The notes under the pieces are model-generated. The model was not told where the DNA came from, searched no databases, and saw only the letters and a list, made by a program, of their open reading frames with translations. From positions 47,391,553 to 47,455,552 of the forward strand of contig JAQMRL010000001.1 in the NCBI GenBank assembly GCA_035578175.1: a stretch of 64,000 nt of DNA, in the 5' to 3' direction. Source of the stretch: Catonia carolina (Eukaryota > Arthropoda > Insecta > Hemiptera > Achilidae). The position numbers were made by a program, and so were the translations under genes. Shown piece by piece: positions 10,925 through 23,671 of this stretch; the first letter of the stretch is position 1; every line of letters begins with the position of its first letter.

Positions 10925-13435
10925 TTTTATTTTAGATTATTATTTTCTTCCCTTGCTATCATTTTAGCAAATTAGTAATATTCATCAAAGAAGTAAGCGA
11001 TGAAACTTTCTTCTAACTAAGAACGTAAGAAATAATTTTAGAGTTAGTTATGAAGGGTAGGGGAATAAAAGTAGGTTAAATTGAAGTGAAAATCATAAAT
11101 AGTAATAGGTTTAATATAATCTAAAGCTTTTCCCAGAGAAGTGGGAAGTGGTTGTAGAGGTTCCATAAACCGCTAGTAATTTGACTCGAAGAATGCGGGA
11201 TAGGATAGAGGTTGTCGAAGAGTGACTTGAAAGATAGTTAGACCAGTGAGTGTGGTTTGAAAGGAGTACGGGGAGGTTTGGAATTCCAATCCTTTCGTGG
11301 TTTGATTCATACCATTTACCATCGGCCCTGCACTCAACGGTGCAACCCTTCTGCCATACCACTCCCCATCTTTTATCATCACCTCATTTAATCATGCTCT
11401 GTACCTACTTCCCGGGTCATCATTCCTTCTTTCTCAATCTCTCTCACCATCGTTCCACTTTTGTAATATTGCTTGTCTATTAATTTAATTCCCTTTAAAA
11501 TTAATTTATTAAAACTTGTTATAAGCAATTCAGTCTGCGAATTAGCAGACAGTACTGCCATTCTCTTCTGGAACGTCACTTACAGATGTTTTCAGAATGT
11601 TGGAATTAAATTTTTGAATAAAGAATCTATCTTATTATAATATAATCAGATTATAATACATCAGATAGATTCTTAATTCAAAAATTAATATTTATTATAA
11701 TATTAAAATTAATAATTTTTATAATATACAGTACTTTTATATTATAAGAGTAGAATAAAACTATTTAATGGTACCCATACAACAGTGACATATTTTATTC
11801 AGTATATTCTCTCTTCAGTCAACTACAACTACGAAAATCATGATAGAGTTACTTCTTTAAGTTTTTCTCGAGTTCTTATTTTAGAGCTTTATTTTTCTTG
11901 CTTCTTGTTTTTCCTTTAATAATATTCTGGAAAAGCTTACTTTGCTTCATCACTATTCTTCAGTATGTTTTTCGTCTAGAAAACACTTACGATCTTATTT
12001 TTTTCTGAATTTATTTCTATCTTCTGTACATAATTACATTAGTATTAATTTTACTTACACAAGTATAGTGTCATTAAGTACTTTTCTGCTTTTTTTTAAA
12101 CCGTACAGGTTAAATTTATATTCTTTCAGCTTCTTGAACATTTGTTGTGTTAATAGTTCTTGGTCCATTCTTACCACATGTCTGTAAAACCTCGTTCTTC
12201 TATTGTTTAACTCCAATATGCTTTAGATCGTTTATGTATTTCTTTATCTAAAGCAATTTGGTTGATTTTTCACGTTATCTTCAATCTTCATTTGTGGTTT
12301 CAATTGTTAAATTCGTCATTCTCATTTATTGTTCTTTCGGCTTTTCTTAAGTTTTTTCTTACATGTGTTATGGTAAAATTGTATTGTTTCTGTTGGACAT
12401 AATGCTTCTAGCAGCACTACTGTTCAATAGTGCCTAATTATTGTATCTTAATATATTAAACTTTATTACAGTTAAATACATTCAAAATTAATAAGTATTT
12501 TTTTGTTCTGCATATAAATTTGTAAGTACTTAAAAATGAAAAAAATATTCCTGCTATAAGGCGTAGCTCGTCTTATATGTAGACTACTAATACCAAGGAG
12601 TGCGTTAACTAATATCATAAAAGGCTAGTTTCTAAGTTTTACTGCAACTTATATACAGCTACTTATCATATTACGATTATATTAAGGTTAAACATTAAAA
12701 TCTTAAAGAACTTACTGAAATAAAGACAATTTGAAGCATCAAAAAATGGAAAACACGTGATTTAATAAGGCAGGAAAACACCCTTTAACAAGGAAAATAC
12801 CCTCTCTGGTTTGAATGAACAAGTTAAATATTATGTAGGTTCTTACAGTTTTTACAAACAACGTACAAATAGGAATTAATATTATGTACAATAAATCACG
12901 TGGTAGTCGTTCCATTTTCCTAAATGTTATTACTAAAAATTGTAATTTTCACAAAAAAATACTGTATGAATAACAATTTAATGAACCTTTGAACTCCGAT
13001 AAAATATAAAAAGTTTTTTAATAGTTTTTTATCGTATAGTTTCAAACATAAACATTTAACTGATGTAACTACTTTTAATAAACTTATTTTAGGATAAAAT
13101 TAACAAACAGGTATTCCTTAATGTAGTATTTTAATTAAAAAATAATTGAATGAAAACAGCGTATTCAAATGGTAATTAATATTTTATACGTACTCGTACT
13201 CCCAGTGATGCAGAATTATTTTTTAAAAATAATTAAACTTTTAATTTGAATAAAATTTGTATGTCCAGTCATGAGAATGATATTAATTATAATTTTACTA
13301 CAAATTGCTTTAGCATTATATAACATAAAATTAATTATACTATATTTCAATTAAACGACGTTACTTTGCCATTCAGGTATCAGTTAATGTGCTTAAAATT
13401 TTACTTTCAGCTTAAAAGTACAGTAGAAACATGAC
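10925..13435. other. AT-rich sequence without recognised gene
   Basis: Short frames at 11111-11580 on both strands match nothing I recognise. The only structure seen is the palindrome at 11609-11690. Confidence 0.5.
11609..11690. repeat. Imperfect AT-rich palindrome
   Basis: AATTTTTGAAT followed by AAGAATCTATCT on one side is mirrored by AGATAGATTCTT and ATTCAAAAATT on the other. An inner arm ATTATAAT is also mirrored. It may be a small MITE relic. Confidence 0.55.
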
Positions 13436-13439
13436 ACAG

Positions 13440-13590
13440 GTACCTAAAGTAGACTCTGATAAATACCTTGGTATACTCGTAGTGAGAAACGATTGAATTG
13501 GAAAACACATTTACAAAGCATAAGTAAACAGCTAAGCACAATACTTTTTATTTTATCTTTATTAGGGAAATTTACACAATTTAAGTAAAC
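13440..13590 (+). pseudogene. LINE reverse transcriptase fragment (C-terminal part)
   Basis: In two frames the translation reads SDKYLGIL and then KRLNWKTHLQSISKQLSTILF, the segment after the catalytic core of LINE reverse transcriptases in which KYLG precedes W-K-H. The frame breaks between them. Too short for a clade call; CR1/Jockey-like is most likely. Confidence 0.6.
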
Positions 13591-13599
13591 CACTAGTGA

Positions 13600-15780
13600 A
13601 AATTATGGCGGTTAAAGGAAAGAACGAATGACGTGAATGCAGAGCAACATCCACTAACAGGTATCCGACATTTCATTTATTTGGTTTTTATTAATTCGTT
13701 CATTTATTTATAGTTCCTAAAAGAACACCCTGCTCCATTTCCCTCTTAATTGCTTTTGAACGTTATTTGAAAAATGTTAGGAAGAGATTTTGCGTTTCAG
13801 TTCATTTGGATAAGTGAAAAGTCTGCCGTGGATGTTTTGATAAAGTTGAATGAAAACGTCTGTATTTTAGAAAAAAATTTGTTGAGATTGTCATGTAAAA
13901 TAGCCATAGAAACATGAGATCGTGCGTTCACTAATATCCGCAAGGTCTTCTATTAAAACCTCTGAATTCAAGCTATGTCTGACGGTTTAGCACAAAAAAT
14001 TTGACTGGCATGATCCAAATTGGTCTAAGAAGGAAATTGTACATCCTTAAGTTTGGGCTTATTGAAAGTACTAAAAGTCGAGACGTCAATTTGTACAGCA
14101 GATACATAAATACGAGTAGATACACCTACTTGTTGTGGATAAATGGAATACTAGACAAAAAATTTTAGGAGGTAATTTTATTCTTGTATAAATATGACGC
14201 TAAAGCACCAAGGAAAGGTTTTACTGTGGAAACAATAAATATTTTCTATAAATAGAAATAATGTGCACTATGCAGTCTCAACCAAATTTTCTATACAATA
14301 TTTTTTATTACTTCAGTTGTAGAAAGTGTAGATTATGTGTAGACTGTGTAGACTTTGGGTGGGTATGTGTATTACCCATTAAAAGAGAAAAATATTCTAA
14401 TGTAGATTTCTACAATTGAATAACCATGTACAACAACTTATAAATTACAATACTTTGGTTTTATAGTTGTATTTGATCATGAGAGAGTATTTCTTACGAA
14501 AAGCTTGTTAATGTAGCTCGCAACCTAAAATTCTCAGTTCTTCTGTAATAGTGTGGAAGATGTGAGTTCTAATTTAATTTATGTATACTCAAGTTCTTTT
14601 TATGTATATATTATTGTCTGTTCGTTTTAACTTCAAAATGTATAATAATAATTATTTTTAATTTGACTTACATATTTAATTTTAACTTGCCGTTCATAGT
14701 TTTACAATTTTTTAAATTGTTTCAAAATTTAAAACAGAAACAGTTAATCGATTATTAAAAAATCGATTAAATTTTTTTTTAAATTTCTAAATCTTTAATA
14801 TAAAAATTATTTTTATTTTTATAAATTTATTTTAGTTGCAAGTATTGCAGATTCAGCTACGGTAAAACTTGACGATGTCAGGTACACACGTATGATGGCC
14901 GTTGAGTCTCGTTATGTTTACAACAGCCCTTCATCTGCGTTCATAACAGACCTGTTATATTAATTAATAGATATGCCAGTAGATGTGAAAAAAACGAAAT
15001 AAAATAATGTGAATAATTTTTGATGAAAGTGGAAATCAAAAGAAGAATGAGTACAAAATTATAATAAAACTAATGATAAGGCAAGTCACAGGCGGCCGTA
15101 TTTTGAACCAGGTAAAAGTATGCACTAGAATTAGGTACCGAGTACGTAACAACACTACTAGCTAAATTTTGTATTAGTTATAAGTTACCGATTAGTACAC
15201 TTGTAGTTCACGGACAAGAGTTAATAACATTTTAATAAAGCAGTGAGATATATGGGATTAAATTATATTTATTGCATTATAGTAGGAATTACAGTATTTA
15301 CGTAAATCAGTTTTTACGACTAGAGTAAAAACCATCATAGAAAGCACAATTAAGAAGAAAGAAGAAGTTCTACAAAGCATGTAAACAGTGTTCTTTATGT
15401 TATTATTTATTACGTGCCTACAACATTCCAGGTAAGGTTGAACAGTGTTAATGCACCTTTTGATCAAGTATGAGATTGGGTCAAACACCGCAGTAGGAAA
15501 TGCTGTAGCAATAGCAGTTCTGTTCCTAGTAATAAGCTTGTATTATTTTGAAAGTATCGGTCTCCTACGACTCACTCACCTAGTGACTAATTCTGGTAGA
15601 ATTGTGTTCAGCAAACATAATAATATTTCTAGGCTCAGTTGATATTTATGTATCGGTGCTAGGTAAATGTATCAGTACTGTTAACTACTCGGACTGCGTT
15701 GAATTAGAAATAGAAAAATAATGTTCTGACTCATGACTAAATACATTATTCTTTGGTCATACCCTTACTATAATATAATT
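13600..15780. other. AT-rich sequence without recognised gene
   Basis: No convincing coding frame or repeat. A short GTAGA-rich patch lies at 14318-14355. Confidence 0.5.
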
Positions 15781-15787
15781 AACTCTT

Positions 15788-15885
15788 TATTGATTATATC
15801 AATGGTGCAGTGAATACCTAGCTTCCTGAGGGGAAGGTCCGCGGTTTATTCCTGGTTAGAACCTGCATATAATTTTTAAATCAAA
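15788..15885 (+). mobile_element. SINE B head fragment
   Basis: TGGTGCAGTGAA (A-box-like) and GCGGTTTATTCCTGG (B-box-like) lie about 40 nt apart and are followed by the family B join TTAGAACCTGCA. No body is seen. Confidence 0.4.
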
Positions 15886-15959
15886 ACGTACCGTTCTTTT
15901 CCATAATCCACGTAGTCTTTAATGAACAATCACTTAATGCGGAATTTTAAATAAACTAC

Positions 15960-16050
15960 AATGTATAGAATATTGTACGGTTTTATGCAATTGCACATAC
16001 TGTATTTATTCATAAACCCCTTCGAATTGAAAACTATACATTTTTTTTAC
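15960..16050 (+). repeat. Diverged direct repeat, copy 1
   Basis: The segment ending TACTGTATTTATTCATAAAC then CCCTTCGAA is a diverged copy of 16890-16970. The two copies bracket the Jockey fragment, the SINE and the inverted repeat. Confidence 0.5.
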
Positions 16051-16234
16051 AAGTCTGCAACATTACAATCTGTTCACATGAAATAGAACAATCAGCAATT
16101 TTGATAAATGTTAGTTAACATGATTAAAATTTCATTGTAATGTTAATGATATTGAAAATAGTAATAATTAATTAATTAGAAAAAAATGATGATAAATGTA
16201 ACAATTCTTTAAAACCTATAACCTAAATCAAAAA

Positions 16235-16545
16235 CACTGTCTTTTCCATCGTGAAAACCCGGTATCAACATTATTTAGCAGATTCAGAGCCAAGAATTTT
16301 GGATGATGATTGAGTCTTTCTTCATATTAACGGCTGAATTTTGATATAGTTTGTTTCACTGAGTCAATATTAAGATCGGCATAGATATAAGAGTTTTTGA
16401 TGTACCACAGAATTTGCAGGGCCCGCCGCAAGAAATTTGACTGAAAACATTCGAATATGTTTATGTTTGAAGAGGTAGATGTACCCCATAACTGAAGTCC
16501 ATATGTCCACATGGGTTTTAAAAGGGATTTATACATAATAATTTT
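16235..16545 (-). pseudogene. Jockey-type LINE C-terminal fragment
   Basis: The minus strand reads YKSLLKPMWTYGLQLWGT and on to FLRRALQILWYI, the C-terminal signature of Jockey reverse transcriptases. After a frameshift it continues HHPKFLALNLLNN and RWKRQC before a stop near 16237. The 5' part is missing and a SINE B sits just upstream. Confidence 0.75.
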
Positions 16546-16611
16546 TGATTTTTGATTAAAAACTATAATGTATATATATATTTTTTTTCTATTTAACGTT
16601 GCATCAACTGC

Positions 16612-16774
16612 AAGGTCATTAGCGACGACGTTGGGGTGTGACTGTGTGAAAATGAGGATGAAATGATTTTTTGTAACGTATGAAAATATGCCATGCCTGA
16701 GTGGGATTCGAACCCAGGACCGCATTATGAGAGGCGAGCACGTTACCAACTGCGCCAATGCGGCCGGCACTATA
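16612..16774 (-). mobile_element. tRNA-derived SINE, family B
   Basis: The minus strand has the A-box TTGGCGCAGTTGG and B-box GGGTTCGAATCCC, then a body with CGCTAATGACC and GTTGATGCAACG and an A-rich end. The head keeps a tRNA-like arrangement with CAT in the anticodon loop position, but the acceptor ends do not pair, so it is not a functional tRNA. Confidence 0.75.
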
Positions 16775-16789
16775 ATATATTAAATTTAA

Positions 16790-16946
16790 GACTAAATACA
16801 GTACGTTGTACACGCACTTCCATAACAGTACAATTTTATTTAGTCTGTTATAAAATCAAACTATAATATATTAAATTTGATTTTATAACAGACTAAATAA
16901 AATTGTATTGTTATAGAACTGCGTGTACAACGTACTGTATTTAGTC
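16790..16946. repeat. 71-bp near-perfect inverted repeat
   Basis: Arms 16790-16860 and 16876-16946 differ at three positions, with a 15-bp spacer. The spacer motif TATAATATATTAAA also stands just left of the first arm (16771-16784). It may be a foldback MITE. Confidence 0.75.
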
Positions 16947-16970
16947 ATAAACCCCTTCAAACTATTAACT
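16890..16970 (+). repeat. Diverged direct repeat, copy 2
   Basis: It shares TACTGTATTTA, TCATAAACCCCTTC and flanking sequence with 15960-16050. Confidence 0.5.
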
Positions 16971-16974
16971 TTAA

Positions 16975-18110
16975 TTGAAAAAAAGGTTGATTTTGCAGCT
17001 GACAAAATGTACCATTAAAAATGTCAAAGATGTTACAACTGAGACCTACTATGCGTACAAAATATTGCAATATCATAAAACACAGTTAAAAGTTGTTAAC
17101 AATATTATTATGGAGCGGATTTTTAATCATGTGAGAAGCGACTTATTAAGTTGAAAGGATAAAAATACCGGATACTGAATTGAATGATGCATCCACAACT
17201 ATAAACGCTCGTTTACTAATAACCATTTTATCTTGTACTGCAAATTGTAGATAATTTGTAGGTTAGGTTGTTCAGAAAGCATATTTGTAATAACGGCTCA
17301 TTTCCCGAAGCATCGTACTACGTAAGAGACAACAAGGAAAGCCCCCAGAGGAAGTAAAAGCTCTAAGCCAATTAGATGAACTAGATAAATCTAATAGTGT
17401 CACACAAAACACTAAAACAAGGAAACAGGATTAAAGAAAACCAAATTAAAAACCAATACATAAAATTCTTAAAAATTGGTATTTTCCTACGATAACTTAA
17501 ACAAAAGTAGCTACTAGCTAATTTACTGGTAGAATTCCAACAATTTGTCTTATACTTTTATCATATTTCCATTAGCGGTGATTTAACGTCCTGTATATGA
17601 ATTAAATTTCTACATTACGTACATTAAAAATTTTATTTAATATTTATTCACTAAAACTTTATACACAAATAAATAAACTAAAAGGCAACAAATTATACTG
17701 TCAACATTATATATGTGATACATGTTTTTAAAAACTTTTATGATGAAAGTAACATTTAAAATTTATTGTTGGTAGTACTTATTTTATTATGATGGTGCTT
17801 GGTGAAAAGTTGTTTTAAAAGTTTACAGTTGTGTCAACATAACCAATTTTCCCTTACCCAACTTAGCTATTCATTTATTTCGTTCAAAACTGTTTATTTT
17901 TATATAATATAGGTTAAAGTTATTCTTTGTAACTACATTACATTTCGTAGTTAACTTTATTTATTTTAAAGTAATAATAATGCAATTCAGTAATATTTCG
18001 TTGATCAAAGAATACGAAAAATATGGTTTGGGTATTACCCTTGAGAACAGTACGAATTAAAAGAACGTTTGAGGGTCTGTACACAATATCCAAACAAACG
18101 AGAGAGCAAT
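16975..18110. other. AT-rich sequence without recognised gene
   Basis: Nothing is recognised. Confidence 0.5.
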
Positions 18111-18114
18111 TAAA

Positions 18115-18645
18115 TTAATGCACCGGTATAAAATATCTTGGCATTCATTTACCGTAAGATGGTACATAGGACAATGACATTTTTGGAACGGTTGGCAGAG
18201 ATTGGGTAATCACTAGAACGTTACATTCTATTTTGTGGAGTAATCACATAAGTAAGAAGAACTGAAAATAATTGAAGGCTGCTCCACACTGAGAGGTTTG
18301 GCCTCTTCAATCAAAACTTAAAGTCACAATAACAGCTATGTATGTATATTCTAGAGAAGTTATCATTCGATTGCTAGATCAAGTTATGAATCAAGAGATT
18401 TTTGATCATGTTGAAAAATAATTTGTTTGAATTGATGGAAATGATGAGAGATAACTTATCTGGTACGTTATTCTGCAGAGAATGGAGAAGAAGTTACGAA
18501 AGAAGTTATCGGTGGCTTCCAGGAAGACGGAGGATGTGAGCATGACCCAAAAAGAGGTGGACGAATGGTGCTGTGAGAGCAATGAAGTAGAAGGGCTTAA
18601 GGGTTGTAGATATGTTGAATAGAAATGAATGGCTTCTAGTGTTGT
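18115..18645 (+). pseudogene. Strongly decayed LINE reverse transcriptase remnants
   Basis: TGIKYLGIHL is readable at about 18124-18153 and a frame-broken tail (ERSYRWLPGRR, then KRWTNGAVRAM) at about 18495-18590. These fit the post-core KYLG motif and the basic C-terminus of LINE polymerases. Whether both belong to one element is uncertain. Confidence 0.4.
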
Positions 18646-18649
18646 GGTA

Positions 18650-19720
18650 AATGAGCTAGTGCCGTAGAACAGTAGTTATAATTGTAATGAAAATTCCTTG
18701 TAAATTTATAACAAATATTTCTTTAAAAATAAATTTTTCTGTAATTTATTTTTATACCTATTCGAGACTTAAATTAAATTTAACCAATAAGAAATATGTT
18801 TATATATAATATAGTAAGTAAATAATTTTACTTACAAGCTGATAAAAATCGTACGCTATTTGCTTGCCATCAAGATACTGCTTCAAAATGCGACGTAAAG
18901 CCGGTTTTTATTAAACTCTTTTCACATGGTTCAAAGCAATGACTGACCTTCAGTAGTGTAGTGGCGTAATTTTTAATCAACCATAGATATTTTTATTGAG
19001 ATAGAGAACAAACTAGAACAATAGAATCCATTAGAACGCAACAAAACACAACATAAATTTCTAACCTATACTACTGTATAAAACACTCTCACACAAAATG
19101 TTCACCCTGTTTAGATAAAATACCATTGCCTAACTGGGGTATGTTACAATGTATTTGTTTATAGAACGAGGAAAAATTAAATAATTTTAAGTTACGGTAA
19201 AATCTTCTATGGCTTATTATATCTTCTTGGAAGAAAATAGCGATAAACTTGGGGTTTTATAATACAACATTGAGTTGTAGGGTTTAGTGACTTAATAGAC
19301 AAAACAATAAATCACATTTTTATAAATAAGGTATTTCCTTTGAAGTTTTAGGAAGTCAATAAAGCTGAATGTTCTCCCGTAATATATTCTCGTGTAAAAA
19401 TTGTTCGGGGTATTTGGTATGATATAAATTTTTCACTGATAATACTCTTATGGTTGTTTATGTCATACAAGCACCCTGCCATAAATAAATGATCCTCCAA
19501 AGAATCAATATTTTCTTACTTACAATACTTTTCATTTTGCAGTTTGTAAAATACCCTTGTACGAGATTCTTTATTCAAAAGTTATACACTTATCTACTCT
19601 GTAACGTATGTTGGTGAACATGTCATAATAATAATAATTTGACATAACCAATATTATTAGTACTTTAATATTAGTAAAAACCCTAATTTTAGCACTGGAT
19701 ATGGCATCATCGTACAGTAT
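18650..19720. other. AT-rich sequence without recognised gene
   Basis: Nothing is recognised up to the foldback that starts at 19723. Confidence 0.5.
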
Positions 19721-19722
19721 TA

Positions 19723-19970
19723 TACAGGGTGATTCACGAAGATTGCAGAAACTTTAGGAGCTCATTGTACATGTAAAAATAATTGAAAAAGTTCATATAA
19801 ACATGGGTCCGGAAATGCTTCGTTTCCGAGTTACGGCTAGCGAAAGTTTCGCTAGCCGTAACTCGGAAACGAAGCATTTCCGGACCCATGTTTATATGAA
19901 CTTTTTCAATTATTTTTACATGTAAAATGGGCTCCTAAAGTTTCTGCATATCATCGTGAATCACCCTGTA
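19723..19970. mobile_element. 248-bp foldback (MITE-like) element
   Basis: Two arms of about 123 bp (19723-19845 and 19847-19970) meet at a single central G and differ at only a few positions in their outer thirds. The ends read TACAGGGTGATTCACGA and its complement, so a TA target duplication with an element beginning CAGGGTG is plausible. There is no coding capacity. A transcript would form one long hairpin. Confidence 0.8.
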
Positions 19971-20643
19971 TTTCAGTGAAAATCAGTTCAGTAATGTATT
20001 GTGGAATTAATAGAGATCATTTTTTATTACGAGTTTCTTATGATATTTCATGTCGACTACCAGCGGCACATTGGTACATTGTATTGGTATCGGGTACCTT
20101 GGTAACTTGACTTAGGTACCAGCATACTCAACGCACTCACTAACAGCACCAGATTTTTAAAACCCAGAGAAATGGTGTTCCTATACCTTTTAACCAACCG
20201 TATTTACTAAGCCATGTAATAAAACAGTGGTGTCTGGTTGTAGCGTTTACTTTATGAATTTATATCATTACGCTAACATAAACTAATAAATTAATTAAAT
20301 TATTTAACAACTATATTGAATAAAACTCAAAATACCATCTTAACTCTATGATGGTTGGTCCATGACAAATTTAATTCCAATTGTTGCATTTACAAATTCG
20401 GAACTTAATTATAACTTTGGAAAAAATATAAAATAAAATGAATTATTACTTAAATTTTGAAAAAAAATTCTGTTTTACTATTTAGTTAATAAATTAAAAA
20501 ATTAAACATTATGGTTTATAATTATTTTAGATTATTTAAATTGAAATTCATAAGAAGTAATAAATTTTATACAAATTAGATATTTGCCTTCATAACAAAA
20601 TGTATGAATCAGCTGTTCTAAATAAATTAAAAACTTATTAAAT

Positions 20644-20680
20644 GGTGTCCTCATGTAGCTGATCGCTACATGAGGACACC
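20644..20680. repeat. Perfect 16-bp hairpin
   Basis: GGTGTCCTCATGTAGC (20644-20659), loop TGATC, then the exact complement (20665-20680). No poly-T follows directly. Confidence 0.7.
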
Positions 20681-20684
20681 ACCG

Positions 20685-22000
20685 TTCACCTCAGGTTACA
20701 TAGATGATGTACGTACTTCTGTGGTGTACAGGCATAACTGCTTGTGGTTGTCAACCTATTAAAACCCACGGATAATGTCTTACATCATCCAAAAGTATGC
20801 AAGTCTGACTCAGCAAAATATTATAAAAAACTGTTCTAAAAGTAACACTTTTGAAAAATACTCTATGTTGTTGATAAACTCTCAATCATATCATTTTTAA
20901 CCCTTATAAATCTATTTCTGCATCACTGAAAAAATTTCGGTCAAAATACCGATCTGAACATCTGATTAGCAACATTTATGTAAAAAAATTATCTTTGTTA
21001 TGTAAGCTGTGTTTTATTCAGGTACTGATGAAAAAGTCAAAATTTAATTTTTAATTAAACTAATTGCGTCACTAAAATATTAGGAGAAAAAATAAATTGA
21101 ATTTAAAGAACGTGCTTGATTTGCCGGGGGTTATTTTACGTTGTATAATGAAAGTATTTTTTCATTCTTTTTAATCGCAAATTTTATGTGACATAAAACA
21201 TGACGCTATGCTGATTATGTGAACTTCTACGCAGTAGAACGAATGGAAATTTTAAGCATTGGAGATGTTAGGAACAAGTGGCAAGGGAGGTTAGCCTTTT
21301 GCCTGCAGAAAAGGAAACAAGAAACGCCATTGCTTTCTCTTTCTCTTTTTCTCTCTTTCAAATTCTCTGTTGTTGACCAGACCAGCATTACTAGAGAATC
21401 TGAAATCTGTCAGCTTCACTACATCCACGAGTACACAGGCACATACGAACAACTACGACTCTTTAACTTTATATATGTTCCTAAAAGAAAATAAAGAAAA
21501 ATGAGATTTTTACCAACGATATTTCTTTGTCTCAGTTTCTTTGTATATTCCCTGATGAAGGGCACACAAGAAAAATCAAGGCAGAGAAGTAGTTATGACA
21601 AAATTTATTTTGATAAAAGTAAAATGTATATTATGAGAAAAACAAAATAAATTCAATTATTAAATTCTGTACATACTTATTTAAAAGAAGGACATTGATT
21701 TACAATAAAATTTAATAAGTTTCCGCTTTGTTTATATTGTTTTGATTATACTACACATTGACCAATAATCAAATAACATTCCAGTTAAAACGATTCAAAA
21801 ATAAAAATGTATAAACAGTTATATGAAAACATTAAAAACTGTTACACAGAATAATTGTATTATTTCCTTCAAAATATAGTTCTACATTGAATCGTGCAAA
21901 AATTAAAGAAGAATATAAAAAATAAGTAGTAACACAGGAGTACAATGATCAATGTCACTAAAAGAAATAAAGGATGGACCGAGTCCATTGCGTGAGAATC
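20685..22000. other. No recognised gene; CT-rich microsatellite
   Basis: A TCTC-rich tract lies at about 21333-21363 within a frame (21219-21494) that matches nothing known to me. Confidence 0.5.
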
Positions 22001-22004
22001 CAGT

Positions 22005-22290
22005 GGGGAATTACGAAGGTGATCGGGGATGGAGAAAGATGTGTTGAGTTACACAGTGAGAAAGAGTTTGCTATGGTACAGGCTTGTTAAACGGGTGGAC
22101 AGAATCAGACGGATAGCGCGGGTAATGGGAGTCCAGTGGGAAGGTGCAGGAAAAGCAGAGCCCGGTGGTCTGTAACAGATGAAGTACACGAGGCCATGGA
22201 GAGAAGAAAACTTCAGGTTGAGGACTGGGTAGAACAGATTAAATGAGGCTTAAGTTGAGAACGGGATGGCGGTGATAACCGTATCAAACA
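22005..22290 (+). pseudogene. LINE C-terminal tail fragment
   Basis: In shifting frames the tail reads LLWYRLVKRVDR (about 22070-22105) and WSVTDEVHEAMERRKLQVED (about 22170-22230). This is the basic tail with the pattern 'DEVHEAMERR-LQ-EDW' that ends many insect LINE polymerases. Several frame changes show it is dead. Confidence 0.6.
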
Positions 22291-22299
22291 CTTTTAAAA

Positions 22300-23665
22300 A
22301 ACAGGGAAAAAATACTGTTTTAACACTTGCACATTAACTATTCTACACTTGAACTAGTTCATTCAGCTTGCTATGTTGCAAGGTGGTGGCACCTGCACAG
22401 TCCAAGGACGTTTAGCAGTTAGATTGCTTGTATGCAATCATGCTGGTGGAGTCGGTCTCGTGTCTTTCCTCAAATATTTTGATAAACTGTCTCCATTCTT
22501 AAGTCCCGATGAGGATACCACGTGGCATTTGCTATCTTTTACAGTACTTTATGTTAGAAGCACTGGAATACCGTATGAGTGAAAACATAAAATATTTTAA
22601 TCCACCTATTTTCAAAAGATAAACTAATTTTTAGACACGTTAAAAGTTTAATTTGTAATAATATTTAATTTAATTTCTTGTAATTTGCTATATTCACTAT
22701 TCTAGTTTATTATTATACAGTTTGAAAAGTATTATTACATTACTATACTAAGTATGAGTAGTACAGAAGGCGAAATTTTATAAACAGATCACGTATACCG
22801 CGTATAACCAGGACAAATAGTGTAATAAAAGTTTAATATGGCTGATCTGTGTTTTGTTTTATCTACATGAAAGATTGAAGAAACGTAATACTTACCTGTA
22901 GTAGCTACAACGTATACACAGTTATAAAAGCTTACTACAGCTTTAGAAAAGGTAACAGGTCACTCGGTCCACAAGGATTGCTGGGCACGGTCATCATTAC
23001 AATAGAACAGCAAAGGAGAGGAAAATAGTTACAGTTGGGAACTGAAAACGTGAGGTCAGATTATGTTATATAAGGTTAGGTTAAGCTAAGTTGTAATACA
23101 GTAACAATGGGAGCAACAAGAATAGGTCAAGTGTATGAAAGCAAAACATAATTATATTAGCAGTGACTTACATTTTCTTTGTTGGAACAAGAAAGAGAGA
23201 GCTTTGTATTGCAAGTTCAAGTGCTCTTGTAATTCACACACAAGCTCACCACACGTAATCGCGCATTTGTATCAGAAAACTACAATAAACTAGAGCATTG
23301 AAAACAAATCCATAAAATAATCAATTAAAATTTCGATATACACTCTACGTATTAGATTAAGGTGGAAGTCTAGATTAAGAAAAACTTTTTTTGCGAATCA
23401 ATGGAAAAATATTTTTTTCTGTTGTTACAAGTAAATAAGAAATCCTGAATAAATTAATTTTATCCTTAAATCTTGAAATCAAGGTGGGTCTTGAAAAACA
23501 GCAATTATTTTCATAAATCGTCATAATGCGCGCACTTTGGCTAATTCACATTATATTTATAACAAACTGCAGAAAAAATCGATCTAGAGCATTACACATT
23601 ATGATAGAAATTTTCCCTCATTAATAATTTCTCTATCATTAGTTTATAGTAAATGAAAATTTTTG
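22300..23665. other. No recognised gene
   Basis: AT-rich, with a short frame at 22373-22582 that I cannot assign. Confidence 0.5.
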
Positions 23666-23671
23666 ACCACT

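Noticed and set aside
11111..11382. Minus-strand frame with GCTVECRADGKWYES, loosely like a Tudor-type domain
   Set aside because: Only a few residues fit and the rest of the domain is not there; likely chance.
16690..16772. Possible functional tRNA with CAT anticodon
   Set aside because: The acceptor strands do not pair and the sequence continues into a SINE B body; it is a SINE head.
17262..17271. GGTTAGGTT, telomere-like
   Set aside because: Only two units here and at about 23067-23080; not an interstitial telomere array.
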